From Oxalobacter paraformigenes (GTDB taxonomy: Bacteria > Pseudomonadota > Gammaproteobacteria > Burkholderiales > Burkholderiaceae_D), in contig NZ_KI392031.1 of NCBI RefSeq assembly GCF_000158475.2, forward strand, positions 248,001-312,000: a DNA stretch of 64,000 nt. The letters are read 5' to 3'. Positions 37,265 through 45,788 of the stretch are shown here, piece after piece. The notes beneath the pieces were generated by a model. The model was not told the DNA's origin. It ran no database searches and saw nothing but the letters and a program-made list of their open reading frames with translations. Made by a program: the position numbers and the translations under genes. Numbering within the stretch: position 1 is the stretch's first letter; each line of letters begins with the position of its first letter.

Positions 37265-37642
37265 ATGGCGTCACAATCCAAAAGCAATTCTGAAAGCACT
37301 AACAGTAATTCCGGCAGCAAATCCGGCATGAACGCAAGTTCCAGAAATTCATCCGGCAGCTCCCGTAGCAGCAGTTCCTCAAGCAGTTCACGCAGCGGTT
37401 CCTCCAAGCGGGGTTTTGCGGCAATGGATCCCGAAAAACAGCGCGAAATCGCCAGCATGGGTGGCAAGGCCGCTCATGAAAAAGGCACCGCCCACCAGTT
37501 TACTTCGGAAGAAGCGCGCGAAGCAGGCCGCAAGGGGGGAGCCGCTGTCAGCCGGGATCGGGCTCACATGGCGGAAATCGGCCGCAAGGGCGGTTCGAGC
37601 AGTTCCCGTTCTGCCTCTTCCGGTGCAGGCGCAAGGAACTGA
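37265..37642 (+). CDS. Serine-rich KGG-repeat stress protein
   Basis: 125 residues. The first 48 are almost entirely Ser, Asn, Gly, Arg and Lys. Then follow GFAAMDPEKQREIASMGGKAAHEKG, EEAREAGRKGGAAVS and AEIGRKGGSS, the KGG (GsiB/Con-10-like) repeats of hydrophilic stress proteins, ending in another Ser-rich tail. AAAGGAGG sits right before the ATG, predicting strong translation. Such proteins accumulate under desiccation, starvation or heat; the long Ser-rich N-terminus is unusual. A terminator follows. Confidence 0.85.
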   Translation: MASQSKSNSESTNSNSGSKSGMNASSRNSSGSSRSSSSSSSSRSGSSKRGFAAMDPEKQREIASMGGKAAHEKGTAHQFTSEEAREAGRKGGAAVSRDRAHMAEIGRKGGSSSSRSASSGAGARN

Positions 37643-37713
37643 ACTGGCAGAAACGGTTACTAGGCCTTGAATTCCTGTTATTCCGGATTCCGGGATGCGA
37701 GGGAAAATAGGGC

Positions 37714-37750
37714 GGGGAGCTTTGCTTTGACTCTGCTCCCCTTATTTTTT
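37714..37750 (+). terminator. Terminator after the KGG protein
   Basis: GGGGAGC (37714-37720) and GCTCCCC (37735-37741) with a 14-base loop, followed by TTATTTTTT. Confidence 0.75.
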
Positions 37751-37807
37751 GCCATACGGGACAGGGCCGGTAGCCACCGTCACGAAAAGAAGCATGAAAA
37801 GGAGAAT

Positions 37808-38665
37808 ATGATGACGTCAGTCAGAATAGATGAACGCGCTATCAACGAGCGCATACCGGCTTCGGGTGAAGAAGCAAAACGGCTCATGTTTCCGGGCATA
37901 CGCTGGGGAGCCATTTTCGCCGGGGTTGTCGTGGGGATATCCTTGCAGACTCTTCTGGGGATTTTGGGTGTTGCAGGCGGTCTGTCTTCCATGAGCAGTG
38001 TCTCATCGGGTGAAAGCGCCGGTTGGGGGGCTATGCTCTGGACAATGGTTTCACTGCTTATTTCCGCTTTTGCCGGCAGTTTCCTGGCCGCCCGCATGTC
38101 CGGTTCACGCAGAAAAAGCGATGGGGCCATGTATGGCGCCGTTACCTGGGCCGTTTCCATGCTGCTGTTTGCCATGATACTGTCCACCACAGCCGGCGCC
38201 ATGCTGAACGGCATGTTTTCAGCCGCCAACACGACCGTGGTTTATTCCGGCACCACCACCAGCGTTTCTCCGACGCTTGCTTCACAGCTGCGTCAGGAAC
38301 TGGGAGGTGAATTGAGCGCGGCCAATCTGCAGCAGCTCCAGCAGTATCTGCAGGCGGGACAGCGTGAAGAAGCGATTGTTTATCTGACGTCGCTGGGCGT
38401 CGAATCGCCGCGTGCCGTTTCAGTCGTCAACAATGCCATGAACCAGATCGGCAGCTCGTCGGTTATCGCTTCCGAACAGCTGATTTCTCCGGACCAGCTG
38501 ATTAGGGCAGTGACCGCTGCAGCCTGGATGGTGTTTATTGGTGTTGCGCTTTCCCTGATTTTCAGTATCGGGGGAGGCATTATGGGCGCCAAATATGCCT
38601 ATCGCAGTATCTGGGGGCAAAACGGATTTCCGCGCATGCCCAAAGAAAGTAAGCTGATCGACTGA
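37808..38665 (+). CDS. Membrane protein of unknown function
   Basis: 285 residues starting at the ATGATG at 37808 (AAAAGGAG upstream). Four hydrophobic segments: about 28-55, 70-92, 105-130 and near 230-255, arranged around a soluble Ser/Gln-rich stretch (about 140-225) that is probably periplasmic. Small-residue motifs (GAIFAGVVVGIS, GGGIMGAKYAYR) recall glycine-zipper packing. I do not recognise the family. Its closeness to the KGG stress gene suggests, but does not show, a role in stress. Confidence 0.7.
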   Translation: MMTSVRIDERAINERIPASGEEAKRLMFPGIRWGAIFAGVVVGISLQTLLGILGVAGGLSSMSSVSSGESAGWGAMLWTMVSLLISAFAGSFLAARMSGSRRKSDGAMYGAVTWAVSMLLFAMILSTTAGAMLNGMFSAANTTVVYSGTTTSVSPTLASQLRQELGGELSAANLQQLQQYLQAGQREEAIVYLTSLGVESPRAVSVVNNAMNQIGSSSVIASEQLISPDQLIRAVTAAAWMVFIGVALSLIFSIGGGIMGAKYAYRSIWGQNGFPRMPKESKLID

Positions 38666-38784
38666 TTCACCGGGCTTTGATCGGGCCGGTGGAAGATCCG
38701 GCCAAACCGGTTTATGCTTTGTTTTCAACACAGTGCCTTATAATGGTTTTACACGGCTCATGCTGCGAACGAAAAGGTGAAAGT

Positions 38785-40401
38785 ATGAACGAAGATCTAC
38801 AAACCGGTTTGCCGGATCAGGAAAGACTCATTCAGACGTGGCTGGCCCTGCTGCAGGAAGCGGAGCCGGCCAGTACGTTAATCGAGACTCATGTTTCGTG
38901 GATTCTGATAAGCGGCCAGTATGCCTACAAGGTCAAAAAGGCGCTTCATTTCGGTTTTCTCGATTATTCCGATCTGGCGATGCGCCGTTTTTATTGCTGT
39001 GAGGAAATTCGCCTGAATCGCAGGACGGCTCCGGAAATCTATCTCGACGTGGTTCAGATCGGCGGGGATTTTTCCAGTCCGGCGCTCCATGCCAGTCCCG
39101 CACTGGAATATGCTGTCAAGATGCGCCGTTTCAACAATGAAAAACAGCTTGACCGACTGCTTGAGGAAGATACGCTGACGGCAGGAGATATCGACAGTCT
39201 GTCCAGAGCGGTCGGGGATTTTCATCAGGGTCTCATGGCTTTGCCGCAGGGGGAAGCGGTTTCTCCCTATGGAACGGCGGATTTCCAGTTGCGAACCGTT
39301 GCCGGAAATCTTCAGGAACTGGGCGATTTGCTGACCGATCCCGACGATCTGGCGCTATGGGAAGAAGTGAAAAAAGCGCAGATTGCCGAATGGCTGGTTT
39401 GCCGCGACTATTTCGGGCAGCGTCAAAAAGCGGGGTTTGTCTGTGAGTGCCATGGCGATCTGCATATGGGCAATCTGGTTTTGGTGGAAGGAAAAGTTGT
39501 GCCGTTTGACGGCATTGATTTCGATCCGCAATATCGCTGGATGGATATCATGAGCGATGTCGCCTTTGCTTTTATGGATCTCTTGTATTTTCGCAAGGCA
39601 CCGTTTGCCTGGCGTTTTCTGAACGATTATCTGGAACAGACGGGGGATTATGAGGGGGTGGCCCTGTTGCGCTTTTATGCCGCTTATCATGCCACTGTTC
39701 GCGCGAAAGTCCACCGGATACGGCTGTTGCAGGAAATGGACGGCATTCGTGAAACAGTCCCTGCAGGCGCCGAATACCGGCGGTATATGGAACTGGCCAA
39801 CGAGTTGTTGACAAACCGGCGACCTGCGCTGATTGTTACGGTGGGACTCCCCGGTTCGGGCAAAACGGTTTTCGCGAAAATGGCCGTCGAGAAATTATCG
39901 GGAATCTGTCTGCGTTCCGATGTGGAAAGGATACGTCTTTACGGTGAGGAAAGACCCGCGGGAGGCGAAAGCGGGAATGACGTGCGCTATACGGAACAGG
40001 CCAGAGAGAGGGTGTATGAACGGCTGCTTGACAAGGCGGACAGGCTGCTCAGGGCGGGCATGACGGTCATTGTCGATGCCTCGTTTCTGAAGGCGTCCCA
40101 CAGGGCGCTTTTCCGGAAGCTGGCGGAAAGCCGGTCGGTGCCGTTTGCCATGGTGTCGCTTGTTGCCGGCATGGAAACGCTGCAAAAAAGGCTGGAAGAA
40201 CGCCAGCGGAGGGCTGAAGACGCTTCTGATGCCGGGCCTGAAGTGCTGGCTTTGCAAAAAGCGCGAATGGAACCGCTGGAAACCGGCGAAAGGCGGTTTT
40301 CCGTGGAGTTCGTCAATGAAAGCGATAGCGGTTTCGATGAGAATGCCGCGGGCTGGGCTGTCCTGTCGCGGCTGTTTGAACCGGAAAGAAACCTGGCCTG
40401 A
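38785..40401 (+). CDS. Two-domain kinase: APH-like domain plus P-loop NTPase
   Basis: 538 residues from the ATG at 38785. The N-terminal half is an aminoglycoside-phosphotransferase-like fold with the catalytic loop HGDLHMGN (H223-D225) and the metal-binding DGIDFDP. The C-terminal half is a P-loop kinase domain with Walker A GLPGSGKT (354-361), SDVERIR and VIVDASFL. This fusion (COG2187/COG0645 type) is found across proteobacteria; substrate unknown. Ribosome site AAAGGTGAAAG. A terminator follows, so it is its own unit or ends one. Confidence 0.85.
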   Translation: MNEDLQTGLPDQERLIQTWLALLQEAEPASTLIETHVSWILISGQYAYKVKKALHFGFLDYSDLAMRRFYCCEEIRLNRRTAPEIYLDVVQIGGDFSSPALHASPALEYAVKMRRFNNEKQLDRLLEEDTLTAGDIDSLSRAVGDFHQGLMALPQGEAVSPYGTADFQLRTVAGNLQELGDLLTDPDDLALWEEVKKAQIAEWLVCRDYFGQRQKAGFVCECHGDLHMGNLVLVEGKVVPFDGIDFDPQYRWMDIMSDVAFAFMDLLYFRKAPFAWRFLNDYLEQTGDYEGVALLRFYAAYHATVRAKVHRIRLLQEMDGIRETVPAGAEYRRYMELANELLTNRRPALIVTVGLPGSGKTVFAKMAVEKLSGICLRSDVERIRLYGEERPAGGESGNDVRYTEQARERVYERLLDKADRLLRAGMTVIVDASFLKASHRALFRKLAESRSVPFAMVSLVAGMETLQKRLEERQRRAEDASDAGPEVLALQKARMEPLETGERRFSVEFVNESDSGFDENAAGWAVLSRLFEPERNLA

Positions 40402-40425
40402 TGGTTCAAGAGGAGGCGGCGGGAT

Positions 40426-40457
40426 AAAAAACCGGAAGCAGGAATTTCCGGTTTTTT
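40426..40457. terminator. Bidirectional terminator between the kinase and MBL-fold genes
   Basis: AAAAAACCGGAA (40426-40437) and TTCCGGTTTTTT (40446-40457) with an 8-base loop, between convergent genes. Confidence 0.9.
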
Positions 40458-40479
40458 ATGGCCTGATGGCAGGAGCGTT

Positions 40480-41409
40480 TTACGCCAGTTTGTCGAGCCG
40501 GAGAATTTTGCCGAGAACGCCCGCTTCCAGACGTTGGCGTTCGAGTTCTTCTTTTTCCCAGATGGCCGGCAGGATCTGCATCGGTTCATCCAGCGGTTCA
40601 TCGGACAGTTTGAATGTTCCCCAGTGCATGCCGACAAACTGTTTCGCTCCAAGGAGTTTGAAAGCCCTGACGGCTTCTTCCGGATCGATGTGCTGGGCGC
40701 GCATGAACCAGCGCGGCGCATAGGCGCCCGCGGGCAGCATGGCGGCATGGATATCCGGGAAACGCTCCGCAATCTGGGCAAAGCCCTCGAACCAGCCGGT
40801 ATCGCCGGAGTGATAGACGCGCAAACCGTTCCGGGCAATGACATAACCGCCCCACCAGCTTGTGTTGATGTCGGTCAGACCCCGCCGGCTCCAGTGTTCG
40901 GCCGGAACGAAGGTGACGTCCAGCCCGTCGATTTCTTCCTGTTGCCACCAACTCATTTCGACGACTCTGGGAAATCCGTTTTGCCTGAACCAGACGCCAA
41001 GCCCTTTGGGAACGACATAGACCGGGCCGGGCCCAAGGCGTTTCAGGGTCGGGGCATCCATGTGATCGCGGTGATTGTGTGTGATAAAAACCGCGTCGAT
41101 CTTCGGCAGGGCAGCCCAGTCCAGACCCGGTGGCGAGTTGCGTTTGATGAAACCCAGCGAACGGGACATGACCGGATCGATCAGCAGGTTTTTGCCGCCC
41201 AGCTGAACGAGAAAAGAGGCTTGCCCGATCCAGGTCAGCGTGTCTGCCGTCGATTGCCTGAGCGCGTTCCCGTCGTTTTGCACGTAAGGAATCCTGACGC
41301 CTGTCGCCGGTGATTTGGGCCGTTTTTCGTTGTGCCAACCCAACAGCCACTTGAGCGTCTGGCTTCCTGCCGGTTTGCGGAAATTGCCTTTCAAGTTGGA
41401 AAAATGCAT
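40480..41409 (-). CDS. Metallo-beta-lactamase-fold hydrolase (NAPE-PLD/UlaG-like)
   Basis: 309 residues. The zinc-binding signature THNHRDHMD, then PAEHWSRRG, HSGDTGWFEGF and, near the end, GMHWGTFKLSDEP supply the ligands of a two-metal centre. The fold resembles the N-acyl-phosphatidylethanolamine phospholipase D group more than beta-lactamases. The N-terminal WIGQASFLVQLGGKNLLIDPV strand is typical. Substrate not inferred. Convergent with the kinase gene; 5' end faces the cobalamin riboswitch about 200 bases away. Confidence 0.85.
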   Translation of the reverse strand: MHFSNLKGNFRKPAGSQTLKWLLGWHNEKRPKSPATGVRIPYVQNDGNALRQSTADTLTWIGQASFLVQLGGKNLLIDPVMSRSLGFIKRNSPPGLDWAALPKIDAVFITHNHRDHMDAPTLKRLGPGPVYVVPKGLGVWFRQNGFPRVVEMSWWQQEEIDGLDVTFVPAEHWSRRGLTDINTSWWGGYVIARNGLRVYHSGDTGWFEGFAQIAERFPDIHAAMLPAGAYAPRWFMRAQHIDPEEAVRAFKLLGAKQFVGMHWGTFKLSDEPLDEPMQILPAIWEKEELERQRLEAGVLGKILRLDKLA

Positions 41410-41604
41410 GGTCGAAAACTCCTTGAGTTCCTTATTTTACCGCGTATGGGCGAATTGCGTTTTGGGGGAAAGGGGCGGCAGACTGAGCCGGAATGAGGTC
41501 GAAGAGAAAAAAGGCCGCGAGGGAATGGAACCGGTCATTCAAAAAATGTGCATTTTGAGCGACCATATTTTGCGTTAAAGCAAGCGTCTCGTTTACAATT
41601 CTCC

Positions 41605-41825
41605 CGTTTTGGTGCTCGCGCATCTGTCTGATGCGCGGTTAAACGGGAAACACGAAGTCGTTTCGAGCGACCAACGTGTGCTGCCCCCGCAACGGTAAGC
41701 AGGCGTCCCCGAAGGGACTCGTCGCCCATCTGTACCACTGTGCTCTTGCATGGGAAGGTCGGGCGATCAGCTCCGGACTCAGTCCGGAAACCTGTAGCCC
41801 GGATACCGGCCAGGACGGAACAGGT
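41605..41825 (+). promoter_or_regulatory. Cobalamin (AdoCbl) riboswitch
   Basis: Consensus pieces appear in order: GGTGCTCGCG (41611), TTAAACGGGAAACACG, the B12-box-like GCTGCCCCCGCAACGGTAA, CCACTGTGC, GGGAAGGTCGGG and the CAGTCCGGAAACCTGTAGCC segment. Just downstream, GTGCCGCGA (41844) can pair with TCGCGGCAC (41905), a likely expression platform before btuB. Cobalamin should repress the uptake genes that follow. Confidence 0.93.
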
Positions 41826-41972
41826 TGTGCCGCGGACGGGGAAGTGCCGCGAAGGCGTGTCGGCTTTGTCCGTATCCGGCGTCATTCGTTTTTTCTTCCG
41901 GGTCTCGCGGCACGTTGATTGACTTGAGTGCGGCGGGGTCGCCGGCTCGAAGCATCTATATGGAAAAAACGC

Positions 41973-43937
41973 ATGCATTCCCCCCTTTTCAATTGCCGTT
42001 CCCGTTCGGCGATCAAACCTCTTTTGCTCGTTTCTCTCTTGTCCGGCTGTTTTGCCGGTTCCGCTTTTGCGCAGGAAAATGGCCGGGCCGATATGGATGA
42101 AAAAACGCTGGAACCCGTTGTCGTGACCGCGTCACGCGTTGAACAATTGCAGAAAGACGCCATTCCGAGCACGACAATCATCACCTCCGAAACCATTCAG
42201 AACAAGAAGCTGGCCGATTTGCCTTCCCTGTTAAGGAGCGAGGCAGGTATCGAACTGGTCAGAAGCGGGGGCGCCGGAACGGCCGCTTCGCTTTTCATGC
42301 GGGGAAATGAATCCCGGCATCTTCTTGTCTTGCTCGATGGCGTGCCCATTCAGGATTCGCTGGGAGCAGGCAGTACTGAACTGCTGTCTCATATTCAGCC
42401 CGACCAGATCGATCATATCGAGGTCGTTCGCGGCAATGTCTCGTCGATTTATGGTTCCGGCGCCATTGGCGGGGTTATCCAGATTTTTACCAAACAGGGT
42501 ACGGGAAAACCGGCGGCTCATGTTTTTGCCGAATACGGTTCGCACGATACGGTCAAACTGGGCGCTGGCGTATCGGGCAAAACCGAGGCCGGAACCGGTT
42601 TTGCCCTGTCGGTGACCCGTTACAAAACCAACGGTTTTTCAGCCATGAATTCCTCGAAGGATTCTACCGTCAATCCTGATGACGATCGCGACCGGAATGT
42701 CAGCGTCAATGCGGCATTGTCCCAGCGTCTGGACCGGGATCATGAAATCGGCGCGCGCCTGTATATGTACGACGCCAGGTTCGATTTTGACGGGCAGTCG
42801 GGTATCCATGAGGAGGCAGACGGAAAATCCAAGCAGTGGACAACCGCTCTTTACAGCAAGAACCGTTTTACCCGAGACTGGCTTTCTACGCTGACGTTTT
42901 CTTATAACAGTATAGAGCGTCATGCCAATGTGCTGGACGGGGACTGGGTGGATTACGGTTATGGGCCGTCCAATAACGATTACCGTTCCCGATATCGCAG
43001 CGAAACGAAATTGCTCCAGTGGGAAAACCGGCTTGCCTTGTCTTCCGACTGGACGTTGACGGCAGGCATGGATCTGGGTACGGAAAACGGATATGTCAGT
43101 AACCGTAATCTTAACCTTTCCTATGGCAGTTACAGCATGAATGTCGATCGCGACAAGTACAGCGCTTATGCCGGCCTTCTGGGCAATGTGGGCGCACACA
43201 GCCTGCAGGCCAATGTCCGTTACGATCATGTGGAAGATGCCGGTTCGGACACTACCGGATTTCTGGGATATGGCTATGAGCTGACTCCTTCCTGGAAACT
43301 GCTGGCCAGCGTTTCCACTTCCTTTCTCGCCCCGACTCTGGACCAGTTGTACAATCCGGAATGGGGCGGCAATGAAGACCTGGAGTCTGAACGTTCCACC
43401 AATTATGAAGCGGGCATCCAGTACGCCAGGGGCAAAGATCTGATCCGGCTCAGCGTGTTCGAGTGGCATACCCGCCATCTGATTTCGTACAGTGCAGGCA
43501 AATACATGAATGTCAACCGCGCCAAAAGCACGGGGGTCGAGCTGAACATGTCGACCGATATTCTGGGAGTGGATGTGGGCGCCAATCTGACCTGGCAAAA
43601 TCCCCGGAACAGGGAAACCGATGCAAAGCTGGACCGGCGGGCGGAAATATTCGGTTCCCTGAATGTTTCCAAGACCCTGGGCAAATGGTATCTCGGGGGA
43701 GACCTCCTCTTTACCGGGCACAGGCCGGACAAGTATTATGACGCCAATACGTACAGCAATGTGGATGTCACGCTGCCTTCTTTTACGCTCGTCAATCTGA
43801 ACGCCCGTTACGATATCGACAAGAACGTTTCGCTCTATGCGCGGATCGAAAATCTCTTCGACAAGGATTATGAAACGGTGTACGGATACAACCAGCCGGA
43901 TCGCGGCGCGTATGTTGGCGTGAACGTGAAGATGTAA
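41973..43937 (+). CDS. btuB: Vitamin B12 TonB-dependent outer-membrane receptor
   Basis: 654 residues from the ATG at 41973. Signal peptide ending GSAFA-QEN, a TonB box-like EPVVVTASR near residue 45, the plug domain (DLPSLLRSEAGIELV, MRGNESRHLLVLLDGVPI, GSGAIGGVIQIFTK) and a 22-strand barrel ending in YVGVNVKM with the usual C-terminal aromatic/hydrophobic rule loosely met. Placement under a cobalamin riboswitch and before a BtuCDF-like importer gives the substrate. An ATG at 41960 is in a different frame. Confidence 0.93.
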   Translation: MHSPLFNCRSRSAIKPLLLVSLLSGCFAGSAFAQENGRADMDEKTLEPVVVTASRVEQLQKDAIPSTTIITSETIQNKKLADLPSLLRSEAGIELVRSGGAGTAASLFMRGNESRHLLVLLDGVPIQDSLGAGSTELLSHIQPDQIDHIEVVRGNVSSIYGSGAIGGVIQIFTKQGTGKPAAHVFAEYGSHDTVKLGAGVSGKTEAGTGFALSVTRYKTNGFSAMNSSKDSTVNPDDDRDRNVSVNAALSQRLDRDHEIGARLYMYDARFDFDGQSGIHEEADGKSKQWTTALYSKNRFTRDWLSTLTFSYNSIERHANVLDGDWVDYGYGPSNNDYRSRYRSETKLLQWENRLALSSDWTLTAGMDLGTENGYVSNRNLNLSYGSYSMNVDRDKYSAYAGLLGNVGAHSLQANVRYDHVEDAGSDTTGFLGYGYELTPSWKLLASVSTSFLAPTLDQLYNPEWGGNEDLESERSTNYEAGIQYARGKDLIRLSVFEWHTRHLISYSAGKYMNVNRAKSTGVELNMSTDILGVDVGANLTWQNPRNRETDAKLDRRAEIFGSLNVSKTLGKWYLGGDLLFTGHRPDKYYDANTYSNVDVTLPSFTLVNLNARYDIDKNVSLYARIENLFDKDYETVYGYNQPDRGAYVGVNVKM

Positions 43938-43976
43938 AATAGGATTTTCATAACCCGTTCGGAAGGCTTGCACACT

Positions 43977-45008
43977 GTGCCGGAACAGAACCTTTTCAGC
44001 CAGTCGGCCTTATTGACAAGAAGACGCAAGGCCGTGTGGCTGCTGGCGCTGGTTTTGCTGTCGGTGGCGAGTCTTCTTGTTTCCTGCATGACCGGTTCGG
44101 TTGGCTTGAGTGCGCCGGAACTGTCCCGGGCGTTTGCCAGTCTGCTTGCAGGCCACTCCGATTCGCTGGCGTCAACCGTGCTGGGCTTGCGGCTGGAGAG
44201 GGCTTTGGCCGCTTTTATGACCGGATCGGCGCTGGCGTTGGCGGGCTGTCTGATGCAGGCGCTTTTGCGCAATCCGCTGGCCGATCCGTATGTGCTGGGC
44301 GTGTCGGGCGGCGCTTCGGTGGGAGCCTTGTCCATGCTGTTTCTGTCGGTGTCGTCATGGGCGGTCGGTACCGTGGCGTTTGGCGGCTCGCTGGCCGTTG
44401 CCCTGATTCTTTACGGCTTGTCCCGGCGCGACTTCGCTTCGGCAGACGGGGCTTCGCGGCTGTTGTTGACCGGCGTCATTCTGGCGTTCGGGTGCAGTGC
44501 CATTGTCACTCTGTTATTGACGGTCGCGCCCGATCACGATTTGCGCGGGATGGTTTTCTGGCTGGTGGGCGATCTGTCGGGTGCGACGTTCAATGCCGGG
44601 GCCGTTCTGCTTGTTTTTCTTGTGTTTGTCTGGGCATGGCATGTTTCGCCCGCGGTGAACCTGCTGGCGCTTCAGGCGGATATGGCCGGGACGCTGGGCG
44701 TCAGAGTGCCCTGGCTCAGGAAAGGCTTGTTTGTCAGCAGTGCGCTTCTGACGGCGACAGCGGTTACCGCAGCGGGCAATGTCGGGTTTGTCGGCCTGAT
44801 CGTGCCCCATGCCTGCCGGATGATGTGGGGGCCGGATCACCGTTTTCTTTTTCCCGCTACGCTTTTGACCGGCGGTTTCTTTCTGGTGCTGGCCGACACG
44901 GCGGCAAGGACGCTGCTTTCGCCGCATCAGTTGCCGGTCGGTGTGGTCACGTCGCTGATCGGTGTCCCCGTTTTTCTCTTCCAGTTGTACCGGGGCAGAA
45001 TAGTATGA
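43977..45008 (+). CDS. btuC: Cobalamin ABC importer permease (BtuC/FecCD family)
   Basis: 343 residues from a GTG at 43977 (GGAAGG 10 bases upstream; a TTG at 43968 is possible). About nine to ten membrane helices. FecCD markers: LRLERALAAFMTGSALALAG, LLRNPLADPYVLGVSGGASVG, LIVPHACRMMWGPDHRFLFP and LPVGVVTSLIGVPVFLFQL. Its stop overlaps the ATG of the ATPase gene (ATGA), so the two are translationally coupled. Confidence 0.9.
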   Translation: MPEQNLFSQSALLTRRRKAVWLLALVLLSVASLLVSCMTGSVGLSAPELSRAFASLLAGHSDSLASTVLGLRLERALAAFMTGSALALAGCLMQALLRNPLADPYVLGVSGGASVGALSMLFLSVSSWAVGTVAFGGSLAVALILYGLSRRDFASADGASRLLLTGVILAFGCSAIVTLLLTVAPDHDLRGMVFWLVGDLSGATFNAGAVLLVFLVFVWAWHVSPAVNLLALQADMAGTLGVRVPWLRKGLFVSSALLTATAVTAAGNVGFVGLIVPHACRMMWGPDHRFLFPATLLTGGFFLVLADTAARTLLSPHQLPVGVVTSLIGVPVFLFQLYRGRIV

Positions 45009-45769
45009 TACTCACGGTGGACGGTCTGGGTTTGCAGGTAGCGGGCAGGATGCTGGTGGAAAGGCTGGATATGGCTGTTGGCGCCGGAGAATGCTGGTTC
45101 GTTTACGGACGCAACGGCGCCGGGAAAACCACCCTGTTGCAGACGCTGGCGGGCTTGCGGATACCGGATGCCGGTTCCGTTTTGCTGGAGGGACGGGAAC
45201 TTTCCGGCTGGCCGCTACAGGAACTGGCGCGGCGACGGGCCTATCTTTCCCAGTCGCAGCCGGACGCGTTCGGGTTTACCGCGTTTGAAACGGTTTTGGC
45301 CGCCCGCTTTCCTTACCGGGCCAAAAAGATGTGGGAATCCGGAGAAGACAGGGACAGGGCGGCTTGCGCGCTGGAACACATGGATGTGCTTCATCTGGCC
45401 GGCCGCGATGTGCGTACCCTTTCCGGTGGCGAACGGCAACGGGTGGCGATTGCCGCGCTGCTGGCGCAGGATACGCCGCTGATGCTGCTGGACGAACCGG
45501 CGACGGCGCTCGATCTGGCCCATCAGGCCGCCCTGATGAAGACGATTGCCGGTTTGTGCCGGGAACGGAAAAAGGCCGTCGTGACGGTTGTGCACGATCT
45601 CAATCTGGCCTGGGCGGTAGCCACGCATGTGCTGTTGCTGCATGGTGACGGGAGATGGGAAGCGGGAAGGGTTGAAGAGATGATGAAAGCGGACAAACTG
45701 TCGCGCTGTCTGCACTATCCGGTCGAATCCATTGTCCACGGCGATCGGCCGGTTTTCGTTTCTTTCTGA
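45005..45769 (+). CDS. btuD: Cobalamin ABC importer ATPase
   Basis: 254 residues from the ATG at 45005; a longer open frame continuing to 44036 overlaps btuC and is not used. Walker A GRNGAGKTT, Q-loop region YLSQSQPDAFG, ABC signature LSGGERQRV, Walker B LMLLDEPATALD and H-loop VVHDLNLAW are all intact. Energises the BtuC permease. Confidence 0.92.
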   Translation: MILTVDGLGLQVAGRMLVERLDMAVGAGECWFVYGRNGAGKTTLLQTLAGLRIPDAGSVLLEGRELSGWPLQELARRRAYLSQSQPDAFGFTAFETVLAARFPYRAKKMWESGEDRDRAACALEHMDVLHLAGRDVRTLSGGERQRVAIAALLAQDTPLMLLDEPATALDLAHQAALMKTIAGLCRERKKAVVTVVHDLNLAWAVATHVLLLHGDGRWEAGRVEEMMKADKLSRCLHYPVESIVHGDRPVFVSF

Positions 45770-45788
45770 ATGGCCGGGAATGGCTGGA

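Noticed and set aside
41960-41972. ATG at 41960 as btuB start
   Set aside because: It is in a different frame from the receptor; the ATG at 41973 gives a proper signal peptide.
42639-43973. 444-codon minus-strand frame
   Set aside because: Antisense shadow of btuB.
44036-45004. Upstream extension of the cobalamin ATPase frame
   Set aside because: Overlaps btuC in another frame; the true ATPase start is the ATG at 45005 with the ATGA overlap.
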